Below are positions 12,301-34,500 of a stretch of DNA of 64,000 bases, one piece after another. Position 1 is the stretch's first letter; each line of letters starts with the position of its first letter. The position numbers and the translations under genes are program-made. The notes below the pieces were generated by a model. It saw only the letters and a program-made list of their open reading frames with translations, did not search any database and was not told the origin of the DNA. The stretch comes from Streptomyces sp. TLI_053. GTDB lineage: Bacteria > Actinomycetota > Actinomycetes > Streptomycetales > Streptomycetaceae. Location of the stretch: NCBI RefSeq assembly GCF_900105395.1, contig NZ_LT629775.1, positions 372,001 through 436,000 of the forward strand, written 5' to 3'.

Positions 12301-13522
12301 CGTGCGGGGTGGGCGCGTCCACGTGCAGGGTGCGCGGCAGGACGCCGTGCCGCAGCGCGAGGACCGCCTTGATCACCCCGGCGACCCCGGCGGCGGCCTG
12401 GGTGTGCCCGATGTTCGACTTCAGCGACCCCAGCCACAGCGGACGGCCGGCGGGCCGGTCCTGGCCGTACGTGGCGAGCAGCGCGTCGGCCTCGATCGGG
12501 TCGCCGAGGGTGGTACCGGTGCCGTGCGCCTCCACCATGTCCACCTCGGACGCGGTCAGGCCGGCGTCGGCGAGGGCGGCTCGGATCACCCGCTGCTGGG
12601 AGGGGCCGTTGGGGGCGGTCAGGCCGTTGCTGGCGCCGTCCTGGTTGATCGCCGAACCGCGCAGCACGGCCAGCACCGTACGGCCGTTGCGGCGCGCGTC
12701 CGACAGCCGCTCCAGCAGCAGCATCCCCACGCCCTCGCCCCAGCCGGTGCCGTCCGCGGCCGCGGCGAACGGCTTGCAGCGGCCGTCGGCGGACATCGCG
12801 CCCTGCCGGCTGAACTCGACGAACACCGCCGGCAGCGCCATCACGCTGACCCCGCCGGCCAGGGCGAGCGAGCACTCACCGGCCCGCAGGGCCCGCGCCG
12901 CGAGGTGCAGCGCCACCAGCGAGGCCGAACAGGCGGTGTCCACGGTGACGGCGGGGCCTTCGAGCCCGAGCGCGTAGGACACCCGCCCGGACATCACGCT
13001 CATCGAGTTCCCCGTCATCAGGAACCCCTGGACGGCTTCGGCGGCGCCGGAGCCGAGCGTCGCGTACCCCTGGTCGATCGCCGCGGCGTACACCCCGGTG
13101 CGGCTGCCCCGCAGGGTGAGCGGGTCGATGCCGGCCTGCTCGACGGCCTCCCAGGACGCCATCAGCAGCAGCCGCTGCTGCGGGTCCATCGCGACCGCCT
13201 CACGGGGCGAGATGCCGAAGAACTCCGGGTCGAAGTCCGCCGCGCCGTCGAGGAACGCCCCCCGCCCGGGGACGGTGCCGCCGGACGGCCAGGCGGTCTC
13301 CCAGCCCCGGTCCCCGGGGACGGACCCGACGGTGTCGCGGCCTTCGGCGAGCAGGTCCCACAGGTCCTCCGGGGTGCGGACACCGCCCGGGAAGCGGCAG
13401 CTCATCGCCACGATCGCGATCGGCTCGCTGGTGCGGGCCTCGGCCTCCCGGAGCCGCAACCGGGTGTCCCGCAGGTCGATGGTCACCCGGTTGAGGTAGT
13501 CGCGCATCCTCTGGTCGCTCAC
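3311..13522 (-). CDS. bafAIV: Modular type I PKS, modules 9-10; BafAIV-like
   Basis: A complete 3403-residue cytoplasmic megasynthase with two modules. Module 9: docking coiled coil (1-30), KS (33-455, TACSAS near 198), AT (575-880, GHSQG near 673, YASHS near 774, methylmalonyl type), A-type KR (1215-1400, GVWGSG motif, Tyr near 1374, no LDD), ACP near 1500-1580. Module 10: KS (1614-2030), methylmalonyl AT (GHSQG near 2226, YASHS near 2325), DH ([10 protein letters not shown] near 2525, DAALQ near 2700), B-type KR (LDD near 3082), ACP (DSL Ser near 3308). In the module-9 ACP the usual DSL reads ASL: Ala1545 precedes the phosphopantetheine Ser1546 (codon GCC for GAC). The start is GTG 13522, chosen because [13 protein letters not shown] then aligns with the N-termini of the two preceding PKS proteins; ATG 13507 is possible. 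The C-terminus ([14 protein letters not shown]) is a different docking type from the other subunits. Inferred role: sets the C7 hydroxyl and the C4=C5 alkene of a bafilomycin-type chain. Confidence 0.93.
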   Translation of the reverse strand: MSDQRMRDYLNRVTIDLRDTRLRLREAEARTSEPIAIVAMSCRFPGGVRTPEDLWDLLAEGRDTVGSVPGDRGWETAWPSGGTVPGRGAFLDGAADFDPEFFGISPREAVAMDPQQRLLLMASWEAVEQAGIDPLTLRGSRTGVYAAAIDQGYATLGSGAAEAVQGFLMTGNSMSVMSGRVSYALGLEGPAVTVDTACSASLVALHLAARALRAGECSLALAGGVSVMALPAVFVEFSRQGAMSADGRCKPFAAAADGTGWGEGVGMLLLERLSDARRNGRTVLAVLRGSAINQDGASNGLTAPNGPSQQRVIRAALADAGLTASEVDMVEAHGTGTTLGDPIEADALLATYGQDRPAGRPLWLGSLKSNIGHTQAAAGVAGVIKAVLALRHGVLPRTLHVDAPTPHAEWSSGAVELLTEARDWPALDRPRRAGVSSFGMSGTNAHVVLEQAPEPEPADGPEAATDGPDTAAAPGAPGAVLPWVLSGRTASALGGQAARLRARLATDTPARPADIGFSLATTRSAFEHRAVVIGDGHPELLDGLAALSGPGTDVPTGPAPDPAPAAPADVVVGTGRVVEGRTALVFPGQGSQWAGMAQDLLATSPAFRDRLAACDAALSAHVDWRLPVVLEGAPGAPSLERVDVVQPVLWAVMVSLAAHWESWGVRPDAVVGHSQGEIAAAVVAGALSLEDGAKVVALRSRAIRALAGLGGMVAVSLPEDRVRAEIAPWAEKLSLAAVNGPAAVVVSGEPGALAELLAHCAARGVRARSVPVDYASHSAQVEGIRSEVLTALAGVRPLPARIPLFSTVTGDRLDTTVMDADYWYRNLRGTVRFDAAVRALVEQGHEVFVEVSPHPVLTMALQDTVEATGAEEPPVVVGTLRRDDGGLRRALRSAAELWVEGAAVDWSAVYDGTGARPTALPGYPFQLRRYWLEPEAAPDPGPAAADPHDTAFWHMVDHDAPAEIAARLAVDEEALAPVLPALRGWRKQRRDESVVDSWRYRVGWQPLPDPPAATPAVGTWLVVLPAGHADDARVRGPLLALTEAGATVVTAELTADAVRRTDLADTLATALGDRVPTGVLSLLAADDRPHPDHPALPTGTALTVALVQALGDLALAAPLWCATTGAVSTGPDDPVTHPRQALVWGTGLVAALELSARWGGLVDLPPDLDARAGARLVAVLTASGPGTDGAGREDQLALRPTGLLARRLRRAPRTDGRTEHWKPRGTVLLTGGTGAVGPHLARWLARGGATHLVLPGRRGPQAPGAAELAAELAALGVRLTLPVCDLADRQAVAALLTGLETAGDPVTAVVHAAAFVALAPLDATPMSAFEQIVAAKAAGAEHLDALLDRELDAFVLFSSIAGVWGSGDHGAYAAANAYLDALAQHRRARGLTATTVDWGIWQAENPWQDRLAGADADLFNLEQHGLPRIAPDLAVHALQQALDDDETVLAVADVDWEQFAAVFTSIRPSPLLTGVPEARRALEASTGDTAAPAAALLRQRLAGLAESEQHRLLLDLVRTHAAAVLGHPSVDAIRPGAAFQDLGFASLTAVELRNRLNTATGLRLPSTLIFDHPSSIALAREVRAELLDRQAGEPRPGDPDAAANPPAPASDDEPIAIVSMACRFPGGIGTPEDLWSLLAAGGDAVSDLPVDRGWDIESLYDPDPDRAGTSTTRRGGFLHDAADFDAEFFGISPREALAMDPQQRLLLETSWEAIERAAIDPVALRGSRTGVFTGVNYADYAAVVARSEEGDGHLLTGSAPSVVSGRVAYTLGLEGPAVTVDTACSSSLVAMHYAGRALRGGDCSLALVGGVALMATPGALISFSRQRGLAEDGRCKAFSDDADGMGMGEGVGVLLLERLSDARRNGHPVLAVVRGSAVNQDGASNGLSAPNGPSQQRVIRAALADAGLSASEVDVVEAHGTGTTLGDPIEAQALLATYGQDRPAERPLLVGSLKSNLGHAQAASGVAGVIKTVLSMQHGQVPRTLHVGTPSSHVDWTRGALALATEQRPWPSHGRPFRAGVSSFGLSGTNVHTILEHTPPEDDGPPAERTPLPAVPWLLSAKSPQALRLQADRLRRHLDGNPGGDPRDIGSALRTRTAFEYRKALVGNGDRLRTLLGQMADDDSGTWDGGRPVEGRSVLVFPGQGSQWVGMAAELLAGSAVFAGRMAECGRALAPYVDWSLVEALGSEALLARVDVVQPVLWAVMVSLAEVWRSFGVVPDAVVGHSQGEIAAACVAGGLSVEDGARVVALRSRAIKVLAGRGGMASVPLPVEAVRERLGGRLSVAAVNGPSSTVVSGDADAVTAFVEELVGKGVRARLIEVDYASHSVHVEELRERLLSDLDDVTPVTGSVAFFSTVTGGWLDTKSLDAEYWYRNLRETVEFERATTTLLGEGFRFFVESSPHAVLSVAVGESVEAAGVDAAVLGTLRRGEGGREQVLRAVGRAWERGLGVDWSGAFPEARRVDLPTYAFQRTRYWPESAPTTAADVSSAGLDPADHPVLGAAVELADTGELVLTGRLSLRTHPWLADHAVAGTVLLPGAAFAELAVRAADEAGCRTVEELTLQSPLLIPADTAVRLQVRVGAADAHGSRSLDLFSCREDAATQHWTAHATGVLTADATTREPGSAPAPDDAGAWPPPGAVPIPVDDLYERFDASGYGYGPAFRGLTTAWRRGEEILTEVRLPEDQHRSASAYGVHPALLDAALQGLFLRAQQEDGPDPDRPSAGLPFSWSGIRLHASGATVLRVRLGLRPDGSVSIDATDPNGLPVASVEALAVRPVDLDTLRPGAGPESLYRLRWSAAPATAPADALGHWAVLGGRDLFPDSYPDLAALGAALDGGAPSPAAVLAWCDHAPELPVPPDAASVHTALDDALRLVQDWLADPRWDDGTRLVLVTRGAVSTAAGEDVTDLTGAAVRGLVRSAQSEHPDRFLLIDTDDPAAVTGLLPRALAGTEPQLAIRGGELLAARLTRATVATDPDQAPDTPSGIAATGGTVLVTGAGGTLGGLVAQHLVTAHGVRNLLLVGRRGADAPGLADLAAELRGLGARVDVAACDVADRDALAALLAGVPADRPLSAVVHAAGVLDDGTVESLTPGRMRHVLRPKVDAALNLHALTRDLPLSAFVLFSSASATVGNAGQANYAAANAFLDALAQHRRALGLPAQSLAWGLWERRSTMTGTLTAADLRRMSRGGTAAIGSDEGLAMFDAALTLDEPLLVPVRIDLGRLRTAARTGPVPALLSALVPGTARRPASGADAAGADSLRRRLTGLTPEERVATLLELVRSRAAEVLGHGGAGAVDPDQAFKDLGFDSLTSVELRNRLSAATGRRLPATLVFDHPTPAAVAAHLSGRLVPDGAGDPVGTGKATEAHLADRPETPDTPAPAAADINAMAVDELVRMALGGERD
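6130..7125. repeat. Homogenised AT segment in module 10
   Basis: Nearly the whole methylmalonyl AT of module 10 and the post-AT linker ([13 protein letters not shown]). It is nearly identical at DNA level to the copies in modules 8 and 1, and in its N-terminal half also to modules 11 and 4. Long identical runs extend through third codon positions, so this is recent exchange rather than protein-level conservation. Confidence 0.8.
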
Positions 13523-13570
13523 TGGACACCGCTGCTTTCGTCTCGGGCTGCTCGGGTCTCGTCCCTGGCC

Positions 13571-13675
13571 GCGCGGGGTGCGCGGACGGCCGGGAGGGCG
13601 CGGGGTGCGCGGGGTGCGCGGACGGCCGGGAGGGCGCGGGGTGCGCGGGGTGCGCGGGGTGCGCGGACGGCGTGG
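13571..13675. repeat. 9-bp-based tandem repeat array between PKS genes
   Basis: On the plus strand a 9-bp unit GCGCGGGGT alternates with an 18-bp unit GCGCGGACGGCCGGGAGG in the order 9, 18, 9, 9, 18, 9, 9, 9, then a partial 18-bp unit. The number of 9-bp units between the longer ones grows 1, 2, 3, as expected from slippage or unequal exchange. It fills most of the 166-nt gap between the stop of the upstream PKS gene (13689) and the GTG start of the next (13522). The other PKS junctions are 16-37 nt and contain no repeat. No function is evident. Confidence 0.85.
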
Positions 13676-13688
13676 ACCGGTGCTCCGG

Positions 13689-25562
<11,874 letters not shown>

Positions 25563-25599
25563 CGGGGGCCGCCGTCCTGGTTCGGGTGTCGGGTCGGTG

Positions 25600-28500
25600 T
25601 CATGACAGGCCGAGTTCGTTGTCGATGAGGTCGAAGAGTTCGTCGTCGCTGGCCCCGTCCATCCGGTCCTCGATGGAGTCGGCGGCCGTGCCGTCGCCGC
25701 CGGCCGCGGTGGCCGCCGGGTCGAGGCGGCCCAGGAGTTCCCGGAGCCGGTCGGCGAGCCGTGCGCGGTCCGCCGGGTCGTCGGGGACACCGTCGAGGGC
25801 GCCGGCCAGGCGGTCCAGTTCGGCGAGGCCGGGGAGCGGGCCGGGTCCGGCGTCGACGACGAGTTCGGCGGCGAGGTGCGCGGCGATCGCGGCGGGGGTG
25901 GGGTGGTCGAAGAGCAGCGTGGCGGGCAGCGGGTGGCCGGTGGCGGCGCGCAGCCGGTTGCGCAGTTCCACCGCGGTCAGCGAGTCGAAGCCGACCTCCA
26001 GCAGGCCGCGGCCGGGCTCGACCGCGGCCGGGCCGCTGTGGCCGAGCACCAGGGCGGCGTGCGAGCGGACCAGGTCGAGGAGGACCCGGACGCGCCGGGG
26101 CTCGTCGAGGGAGCCGAGGCGCCGCATCAGGGCCTCGGGCCCGTCGGGGCCGGTGCCGGTCGCGGGACCCGCGGCGCCGCGCCGGGCGGCGGCGCGCACC
26201 AGGCCGCGCAGCAGGGCGGGGACGCCGCCGGTGCCGGCCTGGGCGCGGACGGCAGCGGTGTCGAGCCGCAGCGGGAGGAGGACCGGCTCGTCGAGGGTGC
26301 CGGCCGTGTCGAAGAGCGCCAGCCCCCGGGCCGGGTCGAAGGCGACGATCCCGCCGCGGGCGATCCGTCGCAGGTCGGCCTCGGTGAGCCCGCCGGTCAT
26401 TCCGGTGCTGTTGGCCCACAGGCCCCAGGCGAGCGAGCGGCCGGGCAGCCCGTCGGCGCGGCGCCGGTGGGCCAGGGCGTCCAGGAAGGCGTTGGCGGCG
26501 GCGTAGTTGCCCTGCCCCATGCCGCCGAAGACGCCGGCGATGGACGAGAACAGGACGAACTCGGTCAGCTCCAGGCCGGCGGTGAGTTCGTGCAGGTTGA
26601 TCGCCGCGTCCACCTTGGGGCGCAGGGCGAGGTCCAGTTGTTCGGACGTCATGGTGGCGACGACGCCGTCGGCCAGGACGCCCGCGGCGTGCACCACCCC
26701 GGTCAGCGGGTGCGCGGGGGGCAGGGCGGCCAGCAGGGCCGCGAGGGCGTCGCGGTCGGCGGCGTCGCAGGCGGCGATCTCGGCGTTCGCGCCCAGGGCG
26801 GCGAGCTCGGCGAGGAGTTCCGCCGCGCCGTCGGCGGCGGGGCCGCTGCGGCTGGTCAGCAGCAGGTGCCGGACACCGTGCTCGGCGGCCAGGTGGCGGG
26901 CGACGTGGGCGCCGATGGCGCCGGTGCCGCCGGTGATCAGGACGGTTCCGTCACCGCCCCAGCCGGAGGTGCGCCCGCCGGCGGCCAGCGGTACGCGGGC
27001 CAGCCGGGCGAGGTGGACGGCGCCGGCCCGGATCGCGAGCTGGGGTTCCCCGGAGGCGAGGGCTTCGGCGAGCAGGGCGGGCGGGGTGTCGTGGGCGTCC
27101 AGGTCCAGCAGGACGAAGCGGTCGGGGTTCTCGGTCTGCGCCGAGCGGACCAGGCCCCAGAGCGCGGCCAGGGCCGGGTCCGGGACGTCGTCGCCGCTCA
27201 CCGGGACCGCTCCCGCGGTGACCAGGACCAGCTTGGAGCCGGTCAGCCGCTCCTCGGCCAGCCAGTCGCGCAGCAGGGCGAGGACCGTGCCGAGGCCGTC
27301 GTGGACCGCGTCGCGGAGGGTGCCGGGCGGCGCGTCCGGGGCCGGGGCGGGCGGGCAGGCGGCCAGCACCAGCCTTGGTGCCGGGGCGCCCGCGTCGAGC
27401 AGCGCGGACAGCGCGGCGAGGTCGGTGACCGGACGGCCGGGGAGCGGCGCGGCGCCGGAGAGCAGGGGCGTCCCGGCGCCGAGCACGGTCCAGGACTCCG
27501 GGCCGGGGACGGTGCCGGTCGCGGCGCGCTCCGGCAGGGCCTGCCACTCGGGGCGGAACAGCTCCTCGTGGTGTCCGGCGCGGGTGGCCTTGAAGCGGTC
27601 GGCCGAGACGGGTCGCAGGACGAGGGAGCGGGCCGAGACCACCGGCCGGCCGACGGCGTCGGTCGCCCGTACGGCGACGGTGTCGCGGCCGATGGGGGTC
27701 AGCCGCAGCCGGAGTTCGGTGGCGCCGGAGGCGTGCAGGCGCACCCCGTTCCAGGAGAACGGCAGCCAGCCCTGCGCGGGCCCCTCCAGTACGTCGAACA
27801 CCAGCGCGTGCAGGGCTGCGTCCAGCAGGGCCGGGTGCAGGCCGAAGGCGGCGGCGTCCGGTCGCTGCTCCTCCGGCAGACTCGCGACGGCGTACACCTC
27901 GTCGCCGAGCCGCCAGGCCGCGCGCAGGCCCTGGAACGCGGGGCCGTAGGCGAATCCGCCGCCCGCGAACCGGTCGTACAGGCCCTCGGTGTCGAGGGGG
28001 ACGGCGCCGGGCGGCGGCCAGGCCCCGGCGTCCGCCGGGTCCGTCGGGTCCGTCGGGTCCGTCGGGTCGGGGGCTGCGGCGGAGCCGAGCAGGCCGCTCG
28101 CGTGCCGGGTCCAGGGGGCGTCGGGGCCGTCCTCGGCGGCCCGGGCGTGGACGCTCAGCGGGCGGGTGCCGGAGGCGTCCGCGCTTCCGACGGTGAGCTG
28201 GAGTGTGACGGCTCCGCCCGCCGGGAGCACCAGCGGCGCCTCCAGGGTCAGTTCCTCGACCTGGTCGCAGCCGAGCTGGTCGCCCGCGCGGACCGCGAGT
28301 TCCAGGAACGCGGTGGCGGGGAACAGCACGCCCTCGTAGACGCCGTGGTCGGCCAGCCAGGGGTGGCTGCGGACCGAGAACCTGCTGGTGAACAGGAAGC
28401 CGTCGGAGTCCGCGAGTTCCGTTCCGGCGCCGAGCAGCGGGTGGTCGACCGTCAGCAGTCCGGCCGCGGGCAGGCCGGCCGCGGCCGGGCCGGCCGGCAG

Positions 28501-31500
28501 CCAGTAGCTGTCGCGCCGGAAGGCGTAGGTCGGCAGGTCGACGGCCGGGCGGGACGGGCCGCCGGCGTGGACGGCGTTCCAGTCCACGGGCAGGCCCGTG
28601 ACGTGCAGCCGGGCCAGGGCGGCGGTCGCCGCGGGGGCTTCGGGCCGGTCCTTGCGCAACAGGGGTACCAGCACGGGGCCGCCGGTGGCGCCGGTCAGGC
28701 AGTCCTGGCCCATGGCGGTGAGCGCGCCGTCGGGTCCGAGTTCGAGGAACGCGGTGACGCCGTCGCGCTCCAGGTGGCGTACGCCGTCCTGGAACCGGAC
28801 GGTGCCGCGCACGTGCTCCACCCAGTAGTCCGGCGAGCCGAGCTGCTCGGCGGTGGCCGGCTCGCCCGTCAGGTCGGAGACGACGGTGATGAGGGCCTCG
28901 CCCGGGACGGTCCGGGCCACGACCTCGCGGAACTCGGCGAGCATCGGCTCCATGAGCGGCGAGTGGAAGGCGTGGGAGACCCGCAGCCGACGGGTCTTGC
29001 GGCCGCGCGCGGCAAGCACGGCGGCGATCTCGTCCACCGCTGCCGCGGCGCCGGAGATCACGGTGGAGGCCGGGCCGTTGACCGCGGCGAGGCCGACCTC
29101 GGCCTCGCGGCCCGCGAGCAGCGGCAGCACCTCCTCCTCCCCGGCGGCGAGGGCGGTCATCGCGCCGCCCTCCGGGAGGGCCTGCATCAGGCGTCCCCGC
29201 GCGACCACCAGCGCCGCGGCGTCGGGCAGGGTGAACACCCCGGCGACGTGGGCGGCGGCCAGCTCGCCCACGGAGTGGCCGAGCAGGCGGTCGGGACGCA
29301 CGCCCCAGTGCTCGACCAGGCGGAACAGGGCGACGCCGAGGGCGAACAGCGCGGGCTGGGTGTACTCGGTGCGGTCCAGCAGGCCGTGGCCGGGGTCGCC
29401 GGGGGCCGCGTCGATCACCTCCCGCAGCGGGTGGTCGAGCAGCGGGTCGAGTTCCGCGCAGACCGCGTCGAAGGCGTCGGCGAACACCGGGAACCGCGCG
29501 TACAGTCCGGCGCCCATGCCGGTGCGCTGGCTGCCCTGGCCGGCGAACAGGAAGGCGGTCTTCGCGGCCGGGCCGGTGACACCGGTCACCAGGTCCGCCG
29601 ACGGCTCGCCCGCGGCGAGGGCGGCGAGCCCCTGGAGCAGGGCCTGCCGGTCCGTGCCGGTGAGGGCGGCCCGGTACTCGAAGGCACTGCGGTTCAGCGC
29701 CAGGGAGCGGCCCAGGTCCGCGACGGCGAGGGCCGGGGTCCGCTCCACGTGCCGGAGCAGCCGGGCGGCCTGCTCCCGCAGCGCGTCCGCGCCGCGGGCG
29801 GAGAGCAGCCAGGGCAGGGCGGGTGTGTCCGGGGTGGTCGCCGGGGCCGGCGCGGGGGCGGCGGCCGGGGCCGGTTCGGCGGGCTGTTCGAGGATGGTGT
29901 GGGCGTTGGTGCCGCTGACCCCGAACGAGGACACCGCGGCCCGCCGGGGTCGGCCGGTCTCCGGCCACGGGGTGTCGTCGGTGAGCAGCCGGACCGCGCC
30001 GGCCGACCAGTCGACGTGGGGTGTCGGCGCGTCGACGTGCAGGGTGCGCGGCAGGGTCCCGTGCCGCATGGCCTGGATCATCTTGATGATGCCGGCGACC
30101 CCGGCGGCGGCCTGGCCGTGCCCGATGTTCGACTTCAGCGACCCCAGCCACAGCGGCTCCCGCTCGCCGCGCTCCCGGCCGTAGGTGGCCAGCAGCGCCT
30201 GGGCCTCGATCGGGTCGCCGAGCCGGGTCCCGGTTCCGTGCGCCTCCACCGCGTCGACCTCGGCGGCGCTCAGTCCGGCATCGGCGAGGGCCGCCCGGAT
30301 GACGCGCTGCTGGGACGGCCCGTTGGGGGCGGTCAGGCCGTTGCTGGCACCGTCCTGGTTGACGGCGGAGCCGCGTACCAGGGCGAGCACCGGGTGGCCG
30401 TTGCGCCGGGCGTCGGAGAGGCGTTCCAGGACGAGCAGTCCGGCGCCCTCGGCCCAGGAGGTGCCGTCGGCGGCGGCGGCGAACGGCTTGCAGCGGCCGT
30501 CCTCGGCGAGCACGCGCTGCCGGCTGAACTCCACGAACGCGCCCGGTGTCGACATCACGGTCACCCCGCCCGCGAGCGCCAGCGAGCATTCGCCGGCCCG
30601 CAGCGACCGGGCCGCGAGGTGGACCGCGACCAGCGACGAGGAGCAGGCCGTGTCGACGGTCACCGCGGGCCCTTCGAGGCCGAGGCTGTAGGAGATCCGC
30701 CCGGACGCCACGCTGCCCGCGCTGCCGATGCCGAGGTAGCCCTCGAACTCCTCGGAGGGTTCGGTGACGCGCGACCCGTAGTCGTGGTGGCTGCAGCCGA
30801 CGAAGACGCCGCTCGCGCTGCCCTTGAGCGACAGCGGGTCGATGCCGGCCCGCTCGAACGCCTCCCAGGAGAGTTCGAGCAGCAGCCGCTGCTGCGGGTC
30901 GATGGTCAGCGCCTCTCGCGGCGAGATCCCGAAGAAGGCCGGGTCGAAGCGGTCGGCGTCGTGGAGGAAGCCGCCCTCCCGTGCGTAGGTGCTGCCGACC
31001 CGGTCCGGGTCCGGGTCGTAGAGGCCGTCCAGGTCCCAGCCGCGTCCGGTGGGGAAGCCGGTGATCGCGTCCTGTCCGCCCGCGACGAGCTCCCACAGCT
31101 CCTCGGGGGTGCTGACGCCCCCGGGGTAGCGGCAGCTCATGGCGACCACGGCGATCGCCTCGTCCTCGGGCACCGCGGCGGCCGCGGTCGGCTGCCCGGG
31201 GGCGTCGGACGTCCCGGTGGCGGGCGCCCCCGGCAGTTCGGCGCGCAGGTGGCCGGCCAGCGCCGTGGCCGTGGGGTAGTCGAAGGCCAGGGTCACCGAC
31301 AGGCGCAGGCCGGTGGCCGCGGCGAGCCGGTTGCGCAGTTCGACGGCGATCAGCGAGTCGAAGCCGATGTCCTTGAACGCCTGGTCCGGTGCCACCGCCT
31401 CGGGCCCGGGGTGGCCGAGCACGGCGGCGACCTCGCGGCGGACCAGGTCCAGCAGGGCCCGGTCCCGTTCCGCCGGGGGCAGTGCGGCCAGCCTCGCGGC

Positions 31501-34500
31501 CGGCGGTTCGGCGCCGTCGGCCGCGCCCCGGGGTCCGGCGGCGGCGAGCACCGCCCGCACCTCGGGCAGGTCCCCGATCGCGGCACTGGGCCGGAGGGCG
31601 GTGAACGCCCGGGTGAAGCGGTCCCAGGCGAAGTCGGCGACGAGGACGGCCGTGTCGTCGTGGTCGAGGGCCCGGCGCAGCGCGGTGGTGGCCGCGGCGG
31701 GGTCCATGGCGGGCAGGCCGTCGCGGACCAGCCGTTCGGCGACCGCTCCGGAGGCGAGGCTCTCGCCGCCCCACAGGCCCCAGGCCACCGAGGTGCCGGG
31801 CAGTCCGAGGTCGCGGCGCCGCCGGGCCAGGGCGTCGAGGTAGGCGTTGGCGGCGGCGTAGCTGCCCTGGCCGGTGCCGCCGAGCGTGCCGGCCAGCGAG
31901 GAGAACAGCACGAAGGCGGTCAGGTCGAGGTCACGGGTGAGCGCGTCGAGGTTGCGTGCGCCGTCGAGCTTGGGGCGCAGGACGCCGGCCGCGCGTTCCG
32001 GGGTGATCGAGTCGATCACCCCGTCGTCGAGGACGCCCGCGGTGTGCAGGACGGCGCGCAGCGGGCGCTCGGCCGGAATCCCGGCGAGCAGTTCCGCCAG
32101 CGCGTCGGGGTCCGCGACGTCGCAGGCCACCGCGGTGGCGGCGGCGCCGAGTCCGCGCAGTTCGGCCAGCAGGGCGTCGGCCCCCGGGGCCTGTGCGCCG
32201 CGCCGGCTGGTGAGCAGCAGGTGCGCGGTGCCGGTGCGGGCGAGCCACCGGGCGATCTGGGCGCCGAGTCCTCCGGTGCCGCCGGTGATCAGGACGGTGC
32301 CCTCGGGTGTCCAGTCGCGTACGGGGGCGGTGTCACCGAGTCCGGCGTGCACGACCCGGCGGCCGTAGAGGCCGGTGGCGCGCACCGCCAGTTGGTCCTC
32401 GCCGTCGGGGCCCGTCAGTGCTTCGGCGAGCCGGGTCGCGGCCCGCTCGTCGAGCCGTCGCGGCAGGTCGACCAGGCCGGCCCACCGCTGCGGGTACTCG
32501 ACACCGGCGACCCCGCCGAGGCCCCAGACCAGGGCCTGGAGCGTGCTGTCGATCCGGTCGGAGCGGCCGACCGACACCGCGCCCCGGGTGGCGCACCAGA
32601 GCGGGGCATCGGTGCCGAGGTCGCCGAGGGCCTGGAGCAGTGCGACCGTCAGGGTGAGGCCGAGGGGGAGCGCCGATCCGGGGCCGTGCGGTTCCTCGGC
32701 CAGGGCGAGCAGCGACAGGATTCCGGCGGGCGGCCCGTCGGGGTGCTCGTGGGCGTCGCGGAGCAGGGCGGCGAACCGGGTCCGGTCGGTCGCGTCGGGG
32801 CCCGCCTCGACCAGGACGGGTGCGGCGCCGTTCCGGCGCAGGGAGTCCACGGCGAACGCGACGGCCGGGTCGTCGACGGCTCCGGCCGGGGCGACGACGA
32901 GCCAGCTGCCGGTCAGCCGGGGCTGCTCGGGTGCCGGCAGGGGCTTCCAGGCGACCCGGTAGCGCCAGCTGTCGGCGGTCCGGTCGCCCGCCCGGCCGCG
33001 CGCCCACGCGGCGAGGGTGGGCACCAGGGAGGCGAGGGAGGCCCTCGGCTCGCCGTCCTCGACCCGCAGGGTGGTGGCGAGGGCGTCCAGGTCGCCGCGG
33101 TCGACCGCCTCCCAGAAGCCGGAGTCGGCCGGGCCGGTACCGGTCGTGGCGTCGGTGCCGGTGACGGCGTCGGCGGGCCGGTCGGGGGTGGTGTCGAGCC
33201 AGTAGCGCTGCTGCTGGAAGGCGTAGGTGGGCAGGGGGCGCTTGCGCGCGCCGGTTCCGGCGAACACCGCCTCCCAGTCCACCGGCAGTCCGCGCACCTG
33301 GAGTTCGGTGAGCGCGGCGAGGAAGCGGCCGGGGCCGCCGTCGTCGCGGCGCAGGGTGCCGACGACGGCTCCGTCGGCGGCTCCGGCCGCTTCGACGGCC
33401 TCCTGGAGCCAGACGGTCAGCGCGGGGTGGGTGCTGCACTCGACGAAGGTGTGGTGCCCGTCGGCGACGAGCGCGTCGACCGCGCGTCCGAACTCCACCG
33501 GCCGGCGCAGGTTCTCGTACCAGTACGCGGCGTCCAGGCCCAGGGTGTCCAGGGGACCGCCGGTGACCGTGGAGTAGAACGGGATGTCGGCCGTCCGTGG
33601 TGCGGTGCCGCCGAGGAGGGTGAGCAGTTCCTCGCGGAGCTCCTCCACCTGGGGCGAGTGTCCGGCGAAGTCCACGCCGGGGACCGGCCAGGTCAGGACG
33701 CCCGCCTCGGAGAACTGGTCGCGCAGCCGTTCCAGTGCCGCCGGGTCGCCGGAGACCGTCACCGACGTCGGCCCGTTCACCGCGGCGACGTCGAGCGCCG
33801 GGTAGCCGGCGGACAGTGTGTCGCGCACGGCTTCGACCGGCTGCGGCACGAACAGCATGCCGCCGCGCCCGGTCAGGGCCAGCAGGGCCCGGCTGCGCAG
33901 GGCGACGATCCGGGCCGCGTCGTCCAGCGAGAGCGCGCCGGCCACGCAGGCGGCGGCGATCTCCCCCTGGGAGTGGCCGACCACGGCGTCGGGGACGATC
34001 CCGTGCGCCCGCCACAGCTCGGCCAGCGACACCATCACGGCGAACAGCACCGGCTGCACCACGTCCACCCGGTCCAGCGGGGGCGCGTCGGGCTCCTCCC
34101 GCAGGACCGCGAGCAGCGACCAGTCCAGGTGCGGGGCGAGGGCGCGTTCGCAGGCCGCGACCCGGTCGGCGAAGGCCGGGGCGCGGTCGAGCAGCTCCCG
34201 GGCCATGCCGGCCCACTGGGACCCTTGGCCGGGGAAGACGAAGACGGTCCTGGCCTGCCGGGCGACGGTGCCTTCGACCAGGCCGGGTGCGCGCTCTCCC
34301 GCGGCCAGCGCGGCCAGGCCGCCCACCAGGGTCGCCCGGTCGTCGCCGACGACGGCCGCGCGGTGCTCGAAGGCGGTCCTGGTGGTGGCCAGGGAGTGCC
34401 CGACGTCGGCGGACGACAGCTCCGGGTGCTCCGTCAGGTACGTGTGCAGCCGCTCCGCCTGGGCCTTCACCGCCTCGGCGGTCCGCCCGGACAGGACCCA

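Noticed and set aside
13571-13675. CRISPR array
   Set aside because: The units are adjacent without unique spacers, and no cas gene is present. The same holds for the 19-bp array at 55250-55342.
25563-25790. N-terminal extension of the module 7-8 PKS
   Set aside because: The extension would overlap the preceding PKS gene and is Pro/Thr/Arg-rich. ATG 25562 has a ribosome site and gives a proper docking helix.
33640-33700. Firm call of ethylmalonyl for module 5 from the FAGHS motif
   Set aside because: The motif alone does not separate ethylmalonyl from methoxymalonyl, and the whole module pattern favours methoxymalonyl.
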